NCBI RefSeq assembly: GCF_004358105.1
Contig: NZ_SMYL01000008.1
Span: 62,001-126,000 of the forward strand
Origin: Sapientia aquatica
GTDB lineage: Bacteria > Pseudomonadota > Gammaproteobacteria > Burkholderiales > Burkholderiaceae_D
Direction of reading: 5' to 3'
DNA: 64,000 nt
A program made the translations under genes and the position numbers. The notes beneath the pieces were generated by a model. It had not been told where the DNA came from. It was given only the letters and a program-made list of their open reading frames with translations, and made no database searches. This document shows positions 37,774 through 46,169 of the stretch, piece by piece. Every line of letters starts with the position of its first letter. Position 1 is the first letter of the stretch.

Positions 37774-38085
37774 CGTAATACCTTTCAATAAAGGGATATG
37801 CTGAAATAAGGAGGTTTTTCAAACAAAGCGAAGCTTACATTATTGCTCAACGTCATGATTAAATACTTTTTACTCTCTTGAGCGTTCGCAAACTTAACAC
37901 AAATTTAGACCGGATTTTACTAAAGTCTAACTACTATTAATCCGTTAAACCGATAGCTTCTTGCGGCATCGTTATAGAAATTATATTTTCAGCCAGCAAT
38001 CTTGCCGTTTGACACTTTCTGCGCTGGCGGTTATGATCGGCGCAGTTTTATTGCTGAATTCAGTGGCAAAACTCACCCAACCATC
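37774..38085. other. Divergent promoter region
   Basis: 312 bases between the HiPIP gene and the winged-helix gene, AT-rich and presumably with both promoters. No RNA gene or strong palindrome is seen. Confidence 0.5.
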
Positions 38086-38445
38086 ATGCAAAAAAATACT
38101 TCTTCGGCTGATATCTACGTGCGGTTCTTGCAATTAGCGCATGCTTTGCGCGGATTGCCTACGCTTGATCCTTTAGAAGATCGCATTTTGGCTTTTGTCG
38201 CGTTGGCGAGCAAAAATAAAGAACGTTTATCGGTGCGCGACATGATGGCGCAAAGCGAACTCGGCTCCCCCGCCATGCTGCACGCGCGGCTAAAATCCAT
38301 GCGCGAAAAAGGCTGGATCATCTTAAGCGACACCGACGATACGCGCCGCAAACAAGTCGAACTGAGCCAAGCTGCGTGGCTGCACTTCGATAAACTATCC
38401 AAATGTCTGATGCAGGCAACGCAGGATGCCACCAATAAGCCGTAA
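38086..38445 (+). CDS. MarR-like winged-helix protein
   Basis: 119 residues from the ATG at 38086; a TTG at 38002 is an unlikely alternative. Residues ~25-100 form a winged helix (L-S-V-R-D-M-M-A-Q-S-E-L-G-S-P-A-M-L-H-A-R-L recognition segment, then W-I-I-L-S-D-T-D-D-T-R-R-K-Q wing), as in MarR-type regulators. Its 3' end overlaps the next gene by 20 bases, so the pair is translationally coupled. Targets unknown. Confidence 0.75.
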   Translation: MQKNTSSADIYVRFLQLAHALRGLPTLDPLEDRILAFVALASKNKERLSVRDMMAQSELGSPAMLHARLKSMREKGWIILSDTDDTRRKQVELSQAAWLHFDKLSKCLMQATQDATNKP

Positions 38446-38974
38446 CTTCATCTTCATTGGTATTGTTGCCGCTGCCTACACAGCTACCTACGCACTCAAT
38501 GATTGGTTGTTTAAAGAGGTCGAATTCACTCAGGGTGTGGCTTGGGTTTATCTGCCCGCTGGGATCCGTTTAATTTGCACGCTGCTGTTAGGTGAAATTG
38601 GTGTGATCGGCATCTTGTTAGGCTCGCTCATTACCTCGACTTTATTTAAATTATTTCCCAACGATTTAATCACCACCGTCGGCTACAGTTTAATTTCTGC
38701 GCTCGCGCCCTACTTTGCGTATCGCTTCACCCTGCAAGAATTGCGCTTAGAACGCAACCTCACCAATCTCACGACCACCAATTTATTAATCTGCATTTTG
38801 CTCTACGGTCTATGCAACCCAGTGCTGCAACTGCTGTGGTTTGTGGTTCGGCGCGTATCGACCGATTTTTTGCCTAGCATGATCGTCATGTCGATCGGCG
38901 ATTTAACTGGCTCGCTCATCGTGGTGTACGCCATCAAATTCCTCCTCTCGTTCGTCAAGCTTCCCGCGCGCTGA
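38426..38974 (+). CDS. Multi-pass membrane protein, MASE1-like
   Basis: 182 residues with about five hydrophobic segments (roughly 8-25, 42-75, 82-98, 118-135, 150-173). G-V-A-W-V-Y-L-P-A-G-I-R and the following G-x-x-G-I-L-L-G-S resemble the start of MASE1-type integral sensory domains, but no output domain follows. It overlaps the winged-helix gene, which might be regulated through it. Function unknown. Confidence 0.7.
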   Translation: MPPISRNFIFIGIVAAAYTATYALNDWLFKEVEFTQGVAWVYLPAGIRLICTLLLGEIGVIGILLGSLITSTLFKLFPNDLITTVGYSLISALAPYFAYRFTLQELRLERNLTNLTTTNLLICILLYGLCNPVLQLLWFVVRRVSTDFLPSMIVMSIGDLTGSLIVVYAIKFLLSFVKLPAR

Positions 38975-39056
38975 GCGTCTTTGCTCAAAATAAAACAACA
39001 TTTCGCACAATGTTTCCCACTGTAACCAGCGCGTAACATTTCCTAATTATCATGCG

Positions 39057-39079
39057 ATCGCTATGTAATTTATAGCGAT
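39057..39079. promoter_or_regulatory. Dyad upstream of exbD
   Basis: ATCGCTAT and ATAGCGAT are perfect inverted half-sites seven bases apart, about 43 bases before the exbD start. This may be an operator for the iron/metal transport cluster. It does not match the Fur consensus well. Confidence 0.45.
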
Positions 39080-39121
39080 TAAGTTCGATTCTTTAAGCAT
39101 GTATTTAACAGGAGTGCGGCA

Positions 39122-39529
39122 ATGCGCAGTTGGGATGAACCAAAAAAACGGAAAGCTCGGGTTGAGATTATTCCGATGATCGACGTGATGATGTTCTTGT
39201 TAGTATTTTTTGTACTAATCAGCCTCAACGTCATTCCCGCCCTTGGACTTAAAACTCATCTGCCAACCGCATCCAGCGCGCAAGAACTCAAACCGCAAAA
39301 CAAAGCCGTCATCACGATAGGTTTAAACAACGCGCTGCAAGTTGATGGCGTCAATACGTCGCTAGAAGAATTGCCGACTCGATTAAATGCGGCAAAAAAA
39401 GGCAGCGATAAGCTCACCGTGGTCATCAACAGCGATAGCGGCGTGGAAGTTCAGCGCTTGGTTGATGTAATGGATAACTTAAAGCAAAACGGCTTTGAAT
39501 CTATTTCCATCGCGACCCGCAAGCAGTAA
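39122..39529 (+). CDS. exbD: ExbD/TolR-family biopolymer transport protein
   Basis: 135 residues with an AGGAG-type ribosome site. One N-terminal membrane helix contains the essential Asp in I-P-M-I-D-V-M-M-F-L-L-V-F-F, followed by the periplasmic domain ending in I-A-T-R-K-Q. It forms the proton-driven motor with ExbB and energises TonB. The order here is exbD-tonB-receptor-exbB, with exbB separated from exbD by 3.4 kb. Confidence 0.93.
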   Translation: MRSWDEPKKRKARVEIIPMIDVMMFLLVFFVLISLNVIPALGLKTHLPTASSAQELKPQNKAVITIGLNNALQVDGVNTSLEELPTRLNAAKKGSDKLTVVINSDSGVEVQRLVDVMDNLKQNGFESISIATRKQ

Positions 39530-39536
39530 ACCCGCC

Positions 39537-40241
39537 ATGACTAACACCCCATTTCTATACCGATTCCGCGACCAAATCGCCACGCTTCCCTCGTTGCTGA
39601 TTCTGGCAATCTTGATTGTGGCCGGTATACAAAAAGCCCAACAAATTAAACAGGCCGCTGAAGACCCGGTAGTTCAAATCAGTTTGGCCGAGCCAGAACC
39701 AACGCCGCCTGCGCCCATTCCGAATCCGATTACACCGACGCCGCCAACACCTGCGCCGCAGCCGGTGAGCAAACCGATCAGCACGCCAACCGTTGAGCAA
39801 AAAGCCGTAACCGCAACCCCTTCCGCCGAAGTGGCAGCCGCTGTGCCAACGCCGGTGGTGCATGCTGCGCCCGTCACAACGACGGCGCCACCGATCGCAA
39901 CGCCCGCACCCGCCGAGCCGCCTAAACCCAACAACCTAAGCGTGGAAGCCAATTATGTCGCGCAATTACGCGCACATTTAAACGCGATCAAACGTTATCC
40001 AACCGGTCGGGAAGCCAGTCAGCAAAAGCCACGCGGCAAGGTCAAGGTGTGGTTTGTTTTGAATCGCAAAGGCGTCGTGTTAGAGCAAGGAATCGAAGAA
40101 TCATCCAACAATATATTGCTCGACGATGCCGCGCGTAAAACGATTAATCGCGCCAGCTTTAGCGAATTACCTGAATCCGGTTGGGCCGGCGAAGCAAGCC
40201 ATAAATTTAGTGCTGAATTGGAATTTATTCCCGCTGGCTAA
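39537..40241 (+). CDS. tonB: TonB energy transducer
   Basis: 234 residues from the ATG at 39537, seven bases after exbD. An N-terminal membrane anchor (about 16-32) is followed by a Pro-rich span with P-E-P-T-P-P-A-P and P-T-P-P-T-P-A-P, then the C-terminal TonB domain (about 145-234) with Y-P-T-G-R-E-A, K-V-W-F-V-L-N and G-V-V-L-E. It couples the ExbBD motor to the receptor encoded next. The small, dedicated cluster suggests a private TonB for this receptor. Confidence 0.92.
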   Translation: MTNTPFLYRFRDQIATLPSLLILAILIVAGIQKAQQIKQAAEDPVVQISLAEPEPTPPAPIPNPITPTPPTPAPQPVSKPISTPTVEQKAVTATPSAEVAAAVPTPVVHAAPVTTTAPPIATPAPAEPPKPNNLSVEANYVAQLRAHLNAIKRYPTGREASQQKPRGKVKVWFVLNRKGVVLEQGIEESSNNILLDDAARKTINRASFSELPESGWAGEASHKFSAELEFIPAG

Positions 40242-40395
40242 GCCACCCAATTATGACCATCAAAAGCTGCACGCACGACGTTCACACCGCTGTACACAAT
40301 CATTGCCATTTGTTGAAGTTTGATCTGTAGGAAATCAGTAAGCCGTAGTTTGCCACGACATTTTTTCACCACGAAAACTAACAGGAAATATTGAA

Positions 40396-42801
40396 ATGAC
40401 ACACAAACATAAATTCACCAGACTATCTATCCTGATATCTGGATTATTCATCGTCGCTAGCCCATTCGCACATGCGGCTGACCAACAAACTACCGAAGTC
40501 GGTAAGGTCACAGTACAAGGTCAAGACGGTGGACAAAATACCGGCTTAATCCAAGCCGAAGAATCACCAAAAGCACGTAGCTCGGTCAACCGTGACTACA
40601 TCGAAAAGCAAAGCGCCACCAGCAACGCCTATCAAATGATTAATCTGCTGCCAGGCGTGAATTCTTATGACCAAGATGGTACTGGTTTATTCGGCGGCAA
40701 TATCCGTGTGCGCGGCTTTAACAGCGATCAATTAGGCTTCACGATCAACGGCGCGCCGGTCAATGATTCCGGTAACTTTGCAGTCTATCCGCAGGAATAC
40801 ATTGATGCGGAAAATCTGTGCGAAGTCAACGTAACCCAAGGTTCAACCGACACCGAAGCACCGCACGTGGGCGCAACGGGTGGCAATATTGGTTTGACGA
40901 TTTGTCTGCCTGAAGATGTTCGTCGCTTCCGTTTGGAAACCATCGGCGGCTCAAACTCCTTGCGTAAATACTATGCGCGCGTTGACTCCGGTAAGATTTT
41001 CGACGACAAATTTAAATTCTTCTTGTCGTACTCCAAAGCGCAAGTGGATAAATTTAAAGGCGAAGGTCACGCCGATAAAGAACACGTCGATTTTAACAGC
41101 CGTGTCACCTTAGATAACAGCGGCAGCTATCTCGACACTGCTGTGATGTACAACAAAGCGCTTAACAATAACTACCGCACACTGACCAAAGCACAAATCG
41201 CGCAATACGGCACGAGCTATGATTTCGGCACCGTCATCCCAGTGCATCAACCGGGCGTCAACGGCACAGCACAAAATGACAGCACCTTTGCGCCAAACGC
41301 TGGCATTACCACTGGCCCAAAAAATTACTACTACAACTACAACCTGAATCCGTTTAAAAACACCTTGGCGACAATGACTGGTCATTTCCAGTTGACACCA
41401 AAATCCGCGATCGACGTGAGCCCTTACATGTGGTTTGGCTACGGTACAGGCGGCAATGAATTGCAAACCGTCACAGAAGGAAATGCCGGCACATTACTCG
41501 GCGGTGGCGCACAAGATGTGAACAAAGATGGCGATACCAAAGACGTGGTGTACGCCTACGAAGGCAGTTTGACCAAGACTTATCGTCCGGGTATTACGGT
41601 TAAATACACACAGCAACTCGATGATCAACGCGTGGTATTCGGCGCGTGGACTGAGCGTGCGCGTCACCAACAAACCGGCCCGTATTCAGCGATTACCAAC
41701 GGCGTGCCAGTCGATACATGGTTAAGCAATCCAGCTGACTATTTGCTCAATCAAGATGGCACGGCTTTGCAATACCGCAATGCCATGACAATTAGCACTG
41801 GCAAATCGTTGTTCGCACAAGACAACCTGAATCTGCTGCAAGATAAATTGAATGTGCAAGTCGGCGCGCGTTACTCAGGAATTGACCGCAACATCACCAA
41901 TCTTCCAAGCCAAAGCTCACCAGCGACTTACACGCTCGATAAAAGTTACTCGGATTTGCTGCCAAGTTTAGGTTTGCGTTACCAATTGGATCAGGCTGAT
42001 TCAATGTTTTTCAACGTCGCAAAAAACTTCAAAGCACCGGGCAACTTCTCGTATTTTAACTTGGTCTCTGGCGGTAAATTTGTCAACGGCGTGTACACCG
42101 GCGGCACCATGCGCGATGTACCAGTCAATAAAGAAACGTCCGTAAACTATGACCTCGGCTATCGTTACACCTCCGATGCGCTGACATTCTCAAGCACCGT
42201 GTTTTATGTGGATTACAAAAACCGTATCGCTTCAGCCTATAACCAAGATACACAAACCAACACCGATTACAACGTTGGCAGCGTCAATTCCAAAGGTTTT
42301 GAATTGGAATCCGGTTATTCAATTACCAAAAATCTAAGTGCTTATGCGTCCTTGTCCTACATCAAAACGCATATGGATAAAGATCTGCCTTTCAGCGCCA
42401 CAGCAATTTTGCCAACCGCCGGAAAAGAAATGCCTGATACGCCAAATTGGTTAAGCGGCTTAAGCCTGCAATACACCGAAGGCAATTGGTTCGTATTCGG
42501 TCAAGGTAAATACACTGGCAAGCGTTACACCACCTTGGTGAATGACGACAGCATCGGCGGCTATGTGTCAGCCAACGCTGGTGGCGGCTACAAGTTTGAA
42601 TCATCTACTTGGATTAAAAACCCAACATTGAAATTTAACGTCAACAATATGTTTGACCGCAAATATTTAAGCTTAAGCTCAGGTAGTGGTAGCCAGTTCA
42701 CGACTAACGCTGTTGCTGTCAATGGCATTGCAGCGAATGCACCGTCGTTTTACATCAGCCCACCGCGTACCTTTAGCTTGACCTTAGTTGCTGATTTTTA
42801 A
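40396..42801 (+). CDS. TonB-dependent outer-membrane receptor
   Basis: 801 residues with a signal peptide ending in A-H-A-A-D (about residue 28) and an AGGAAA ribosome site. The plug domain (about 55-175) shows N-L-L-P-G-V-N and I-R-V-R-G-F-N-S-D-Q-L-G-F-T-I-N-G-A-P-V; the remainder is a 22-strand-type barrel ending in V-A-D-F with C-terminal Phe. The plug contains two cysteines about 40 residues apart (N-L-C-E-V, T-I-C-L-P) that could form a disulphide. Ligand is unknown: a ferric siderophore or other nutrient. Neighbouring exbD, tonB and exbB form its energising unit. Confidence 0.93.
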   Translation: MTHKHKFTRLSILISGLFIVASPFAHAADQQTTEVGKVTVQGQDGGQNTGLIQAEESPKARSSVNRDYIEKQSATSNAYQMINLLPGVNSYDQDGTGLFGGNIRVRGFNSDQLGFTINGAPVNDSGNFAVYPQEYIDAENLCEVNVTQGSTDTEAPHVGATGGNIGLTICLPEDVRRFRLETIGGSNSLRKYYARVDSGKIFDDKFKFFLSYSKAQVDKFKGEGHADKEHVDFNSRVTLDNSGSYLDTAVMYNKALNNNYRTLTKAQIAQYGTSYDFGTVIPVHQPGVNGTAQNDSTFAPNAGITTGPKNYYYNYNLNPFKNTLATMTGHFQLTPKSAIDVSPYMWFGYGTGGNELQTVTEGNAGTLLGGGAQDVNKDGDTKDVVYAYEGSLTKTYRPGITVKYTQQLDDQRVVFGAWTERARHQQTGPYSAITNGVPVDTWLSNPADYLLNQDGTALQYRNAMTISTGKSLFAQDNLNLLQDKLNVQVGARYSGIDRNITNLPSQSSPATYTLDKSYSDLLPSLGLRYQLDQADSMFFNVAKNFKAPGNFSYFNLVSGGKFVNGVYTGGTMRDVPVNKETSVNYDLGYRYTSDALTFSSTVFYVDYKNRIASAYNQDTQTNTDYNVGSVNSKGFELESGYSITKNLSAYASLSYIKTHMDKDLPFSATAILPTAGKEMPDTPNWLSGLSLQYTEGNWFVFGQGKYTGKRYTTLVNDDSIGGYVSANAGGGYKFESSTWIKNPTLKFNVNNMFDRKYLSLSSGSGSQFTTNAVAVNGIAANAPSFYISPPRTFSLTLVADF

Positions 42802-42843
42802 TCCAGTCGTAACCGTTTTAACGTAGTCATCCTTAGTAAATCG

Positions 42844-42870
42844 TGGCGACGAGTGTTTGGCTCGTCGCCA
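42844..42870. other. Perfect 10-bp stem-loop between receptor and exbB
   Basis: TGGCGACGAG and CTCGTCGCCA pair across a seven-base loop. No T-run follows on the plus strand. It may stabilise or process the receptor message and set a different exbB level; an attenuator role is possible. Confidence 0.6.
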
Positions 42871-42902
42871 TCAAAAACTGCCTCTAGTGCGGAGAACTTA
42901 AC

Positions 42903-43556
42903 ATGAACATGCAACTATTCCACGAACTCGCTTTTTATCTGATGTACGCCTGTGCCGCCTTGGCGTTATTCGTCATTGTCGAACGTGGACTGTATTTTAA
43001 TTACACCCTGAGCCAAGCCATTAAGTTGGAAAAAGCCATGACTCATGCCGTGCAAAACATCACCGAATTGCCAGCAGAATTAACTAAAAAAACCAGCCTG
43101 CCATTAACGCTCGTGAGCGACATCTTGGCGGAAAAACATAATCTGTCCAACGAAAAAGATTTAGAAGATTTCAGCGAATCGGTCTACATCGCCAATCGCG
43201 GCGAAACCCAACATCGCATCTGGATTTTAGACACCATCGTCACCGCTGCCCCGCTATTGGGCTTACTAGGAACGATCTTGGGGATTATCGATACCTTTAA
43301 AGCGCTAGCCGTTTCCGGCGTATCTGATCCTAGCCAAGTTTCGCAAGGCATCGGTACCGCGTTGTATGCAACCGCCTTAGGTATTGGTATCGCGGTAGTC
43401 GGGATGTTCTTTTTTAATATGTTCCAAGAACGTATCGAACGCATCAACGATCATTTAAAAGTATTGATGCTGCGCGCCTGCGTTGGACGTCAAACAGCAA
43501 CTGGTGTAGCAACAAAAAATAACACAATCGAAGCAAATAAATTGCACGTAGCTTGA
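42903..43556 (+). CDS. exbB: ExbB/TolQ-type proton channel
   Basis: 217 residues with three membrane segments (about 8-25, 105-130, 145-165) and the core T-A-A-P-L-L-G-L-L-G-T-I-L-G-I-I-D-T-F and G-I-G-T-A-L-Y-A-T-A-L-G-I of the MotA/TolQ/ExbB family. A GGAG site precedes the ATG. It completes the exbD-tonB-receptor-exbB set. Confidence 0.93.
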   Translation: MNMQLFHELAFYLMYACAALALFVIVERGLYFNYTLSQAIKLEKAMTHAVQNITELPAELTKKTSLPLTLVSDILAEKHNLSNEKDLEDFSESVYIANRGETQHRIWILDTIVTAAPLLGLLGTILGIIDTFKALAVSGVSDPSQVSQGIGTALYATALGIGIAVVGMFFFNMFQERIERINDHLKVLMLRACVGRQTATGVATKNNTIEANKLHVA

Positions 43557-43586
43557 TAAGTACTAAGTCGGCAAAATTATCCGTAG

Positions 43587-43607
43587 GGGCAAGCCCAGCG
43601 CTTGCCC
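43587..43607 (+). terminator. Weak terminator candidate after exbB
   Basis: GGGCAAGC and GCTTGCCC pair across five bases, followed only by TGTTT. It may equally be a dispersed palindromic sequence. Confidence 0.4.
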
Positions 43608-43746
43608 TGTTTGCCAAAACGACTTCCGATAAATTGAACTAAGTCGTCCACCAAGCACGACCTACACACTCGGTGGCGATGCATCGATCTGTATCGCCCA
43701 AGCAAATTTCATCATCGTTGACCAACATCTCATCAGGTAGTCATTC

Positions 43747-44973
43747 ATGCGAAAAATCATCAGCGTCGCCCTCTGCGTTTTAGCGCAAGCAGCCTTGCTC
43801 AATTCATCTCATGCAGAGGTGAGCATCCCCGGCTATGAGCTAGTGCACACCGTTCCTGTGGAAACCAACTTAGCCACGCCCGATTTAAGCGATCCGATTA
43901 CGGTCTGGAGCCAGATGTTTGATAGCGCGACAGAGCAAATTGTGATTGGTCAGTTTTATGCCGCGAGCAAACCCGGCAGCGCCTTCGATAAAGTCATTGA
44001 ACGCTTGGCCGCTGCGGGACAACGCGGCGTCAAAATTCGATTTTTAATGGAAGAAAAAGGCAAAACAGCTTCTGAACCAAGCACGATCGAACGATTAAAA
44101 CAAATCCCGAATTTAGAATTTCGCACGCTCGACTATTCCAAAATAACAGGCAACGGCATCATTCACGCCAAGTACCTAGTGGTGGACGCAAAGACCGCCT
44201 ACGTCGGTAGCCAAAATTTTGACTGGCGTTCGTTTGAGCATATTCACGAAACCGGCTTACGTATTACGGACGCCATCGTAGTGGCGCAGGTGCAAGCGAT
44301 TTTTGAGCAAGATTGGCAGGCGCAAGAATTAATCGCGCAGGGCAAAAAAGTGCCGCCCTTAAATCAGCACAATGTCGATGCCAACCACCAAAGCGAGCAC
44401 TATTTAGTCGCCAGCCCCAACGCCTACAACCCTGCCGGTGTAGGCAATTCTGAAACCGAACTACCTGCCTTGTTAGCGCAAGCCAAAACCGAAATACGCA
44501 TCCAATTGCTCGACTACGCGCCACTCAGTTACGGCCCCAACCGCACCCGCCCGTATTACGCGGTGATCGATAACGCGATTCGCAGCGCGCTAGCGCGCGG
44601 TGTCAAAGTAAAATTAATGGTATCGAATTGGAATACCGAGAAACCTGCAATCAATTATTTAAAAAGTTTGGCAATGCTACCCGGCATAGAAATCAAAATT
44701 GTGACGCTCCCCAAAGCATCCACCGGCTTCATCCCCTTCGCCCGAGTCATCCACAGCAAAACCATGTCCATCGACGGGCAAATAGCGTGGATAGGCACCA
44801 GCAACTGGAGCGGCGGCTACCTAGATAACTCGCGCAATTTAGAAGTCGTACTACGCAACACCACCATGGCCCAACGCATCGCACAGCTGCACCAGCAAAC
44901 CTGGGATTCCGACTATGCGCAAAGCATTGACATGAACAAGGACTATCCAAAGCCGGCTAAGGGTCAGGAATAG
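43747..44973 (+). CDS. Exported phospholipase-D-like protein
   Basis: 408 residues with a signal peptide (V-A-L-C-V-L-A-Q-A-A-L-L-N-S-S-H-A) and an AGG ribosome site. Two HKD motifs are intact: HAKYLVVD with G-S-Q-N-F-D and HSKTMSID with G-T-S-N-W-S, the hallmark of the bilobal PLD superfamily (phospholipases, cardiolipin synthases, some nucleases). Export points to periplasmic or secreted action; the resemblance is to secreted PLD3/4-like and poxvirus-type PLD proteins. Substrate is not readable from sequence. Monocistronic. Confidence 0.88.
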   Translation: MRKIISVALCVLAQAALLNSSHAEVSIPGYELVHTVPVETNLATPDLSDPITVWSQMFDSATEQIVIGQFYAASKPGSAFDKVIERLAAAGQRGVKIRFLMEEKGKTASEPSTIERLKQIPNLEFRTLDYSKITGNGIIHAKYLVVDAKTAYVGSQNFDWRSFEHIHETGLRITDAIVVAQVQAIFEQDWQAQELIAQGKKVPPLNQHNVDANHQSEHYLVASPNAYNPAGVGNSETELPALLAQAKTEIRIQLLDYAPLSYGPNRTRPYYAVIDNAIRSALARGVKVKLMVSNWNTEKPAINYLKSLAMLPGIEIKIVTLPKASTGFIPFARVIHSKTMSIDGQIAWIGTSNWSGGYLDNSRNLEVVLRNTTMAQRIAQLHQQTWDSDYAQSIDMNKDYPKPAKGQE

Positions 44974-45278
44974 AGCCACAAGCGCATTAGCCCAGCTAAT
45001 TCGTCTCAACTTAGTCGGTGCTTTATGAGTGAATACGCTGAACGATTGCCGACGCAGATAGCGCAATATCGGCGTCGCGGGTTGGAGATTTGAATTCAGG
45101 GCATTGGCTGGATTGGCGGCAGCAAACTGTAAGCATGTTTTTCTTGAGTGCGGTGATGGGTTGCTGGGGATGGGCGGATTGTGATTGGTTGATCAGTTCT
45201 GCGGGTGGCGGGTTGGTGCCCTTTGGAGACGATCGGGGTTCTACATAGCTGTCATTCAATCTAGGTCGGGTAAATCGA
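44974..45278. other. Gene-free region
   Basis: No gene supported between the PLD-like gene and the inverted-repeat unit; short open frames here lack ribosome sites and family features. Confidence 0.5.
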
Positions 45279-45339
45279 CTCGGCGTCCCCGTCATTCCCG
45301 CGCAGGCGGGAATCCAGTGGCGCGTGAGCGCCTTCAACG
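45279..45339. repeat. Left inverted repeat flanking the GIY-YIG gene
   Basis: Starts CTCGGCGTCCCC, contains the palindrome ATTCCCGCGCAGGCGGGAAT and ends CCTTCAACG directly before the gene's stop codon. It is nearly identical, in inverse orientation, to 45716-45790. Confidence 0.9.
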
Positions 45340-45678
45340 CTAATTTTCACGAGGCGGTGGACTGAATAATGGTTTCAGGTACGTTACCACTCCATTAATT
45401 TCGGGCCACAAATCAATCCATTCCGGATTTCTTTCTTCAATCAATTTCAACTTCCAGGCTCTATTCCATTTCTTCAATGCTTTTTCACGCCTGATCGCTG
45501 ATTCCATGGTGGAGTGCATTTCATACCAGACCAGCGCTTTCACTGAGTAGTCACTGGAAAATCCTCCAACACTACCTTCCCGATGTTGCCAAATACGTTG
45601 AATGAGATTTGACGTTACGCCGACATACAGCGTTCCATTTCGTTTACTTGCGAGCAGATATACAGCTGGTTGTTTCAT
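45340..45678 (-). CDS. GIY-YIG nuclease-superfamily small protein
   Basis: 112 residues from the ATG at 45678 (an upstream ATG at 45738 would begin inside the flanking repeat). The start P-A-V-Y-L-L-A-S-K with L-Y-V-G-V-T-S-N-L-I-Q-R is the GIY-YIG pattern (here VYL and YVG), with the catalytic-type Arg in I-Q-R-I-W-Q-H and Glu in M-E-S-A-I-R-R-E-K-A-L-K-K-W. It belongs to the short UPF0213/YhbQ-like group whose function is unproven. The gene sits exactly between two inverted repeats, its stop touching the left one, which suggests that gene and repeats move or spread together. Confidence 0.9.
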   Translation of the reverse strand: MKQPAVYLLASKRNGTLYVGVTSNLIQRIWQHREGSVGGFSSDYSVKALVWYEMHSTMESAIRREKALKKWNRAWKLKLIEERNPEWIDLWPEINGVVTYLKPLFSPPPREN

Positions 45679-45715
45679 TTCAAGAGGATCGCTAGGTAAG
45701 GATTTTTCTTGCAAA

Positions 45716-45790
45716 CGTTGAAGGCGCTGGCGCGCCACTGGATTCCCGCCTGCGCGGGAATGACGGGGGCGTCGAGTTGGGGACGCCGAG
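45716..45790. repeat. Right inverted repeat flanking the GIY-YIG gene
   Basis: The reverse complement reads CTCGGCGTCCCC, a 14-base insertion, then GTCATTCCCGCGCAGGCGGG and on to CCTTCAACG, matching the left copy almost base for base apart from the insertion and two or three changes in GCGCG[TC][GC]AGCG. Confidence 0.9.
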
Positions 45791-46169
45791 TCGGTTCGGC
45801 GACTGTCAACTTTGTGCCGTCATCTGCCAACCAACGCCTCAATTCCGAAGCAATCCCAAACAAACCTAACCCTTCTCTCGATCGGGATAGTCACAATTAT
45901 TCCTTAGTTTAAAATCGCATAAATGTTACAAATTAGCATGTTTACCTAGGCTAGAGGTTTATTAGGTGATTGTAAATACCCTATTTAAGGCATTCCTATG
46001 GCGTGCGGGTTCAACGGTGAGGTTTGGGAATATCGGTTTCTAAAATCGGGCGGGAGTAAGGAATGGCATATCACCGATCAATCCTTATCAGCATTAAATC
46101 CCGCGGAAGAATTTGGCGTTTGAATGATTTAATCAATGAGCTGGTGAGTAAGAATCTACTGCGGAGCGG
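45791..46169. other. Gene-free region
   Basis: About 380 bases without a supported gene. A short open frame from 46063 runs into the opposite-strand gene and has no family features. AT content rises around 45890-45990, but no element is recognised. Confidence 0.5.

Noticed and set aside
39020-39121. Fur box upstream of exbD
   Set aside because: Only a half-match (AATTATCAT); the 8-7-8 dyad is a better-supported element and differs from the Fur consensus.
45023-45337. Open frames translating the flanking palindrome as R-H-W-I-P-A-C-A-G-M-T
   Set aside because: This peptide is the well-known translation of the dispersed palindromic repeat, not a gene.
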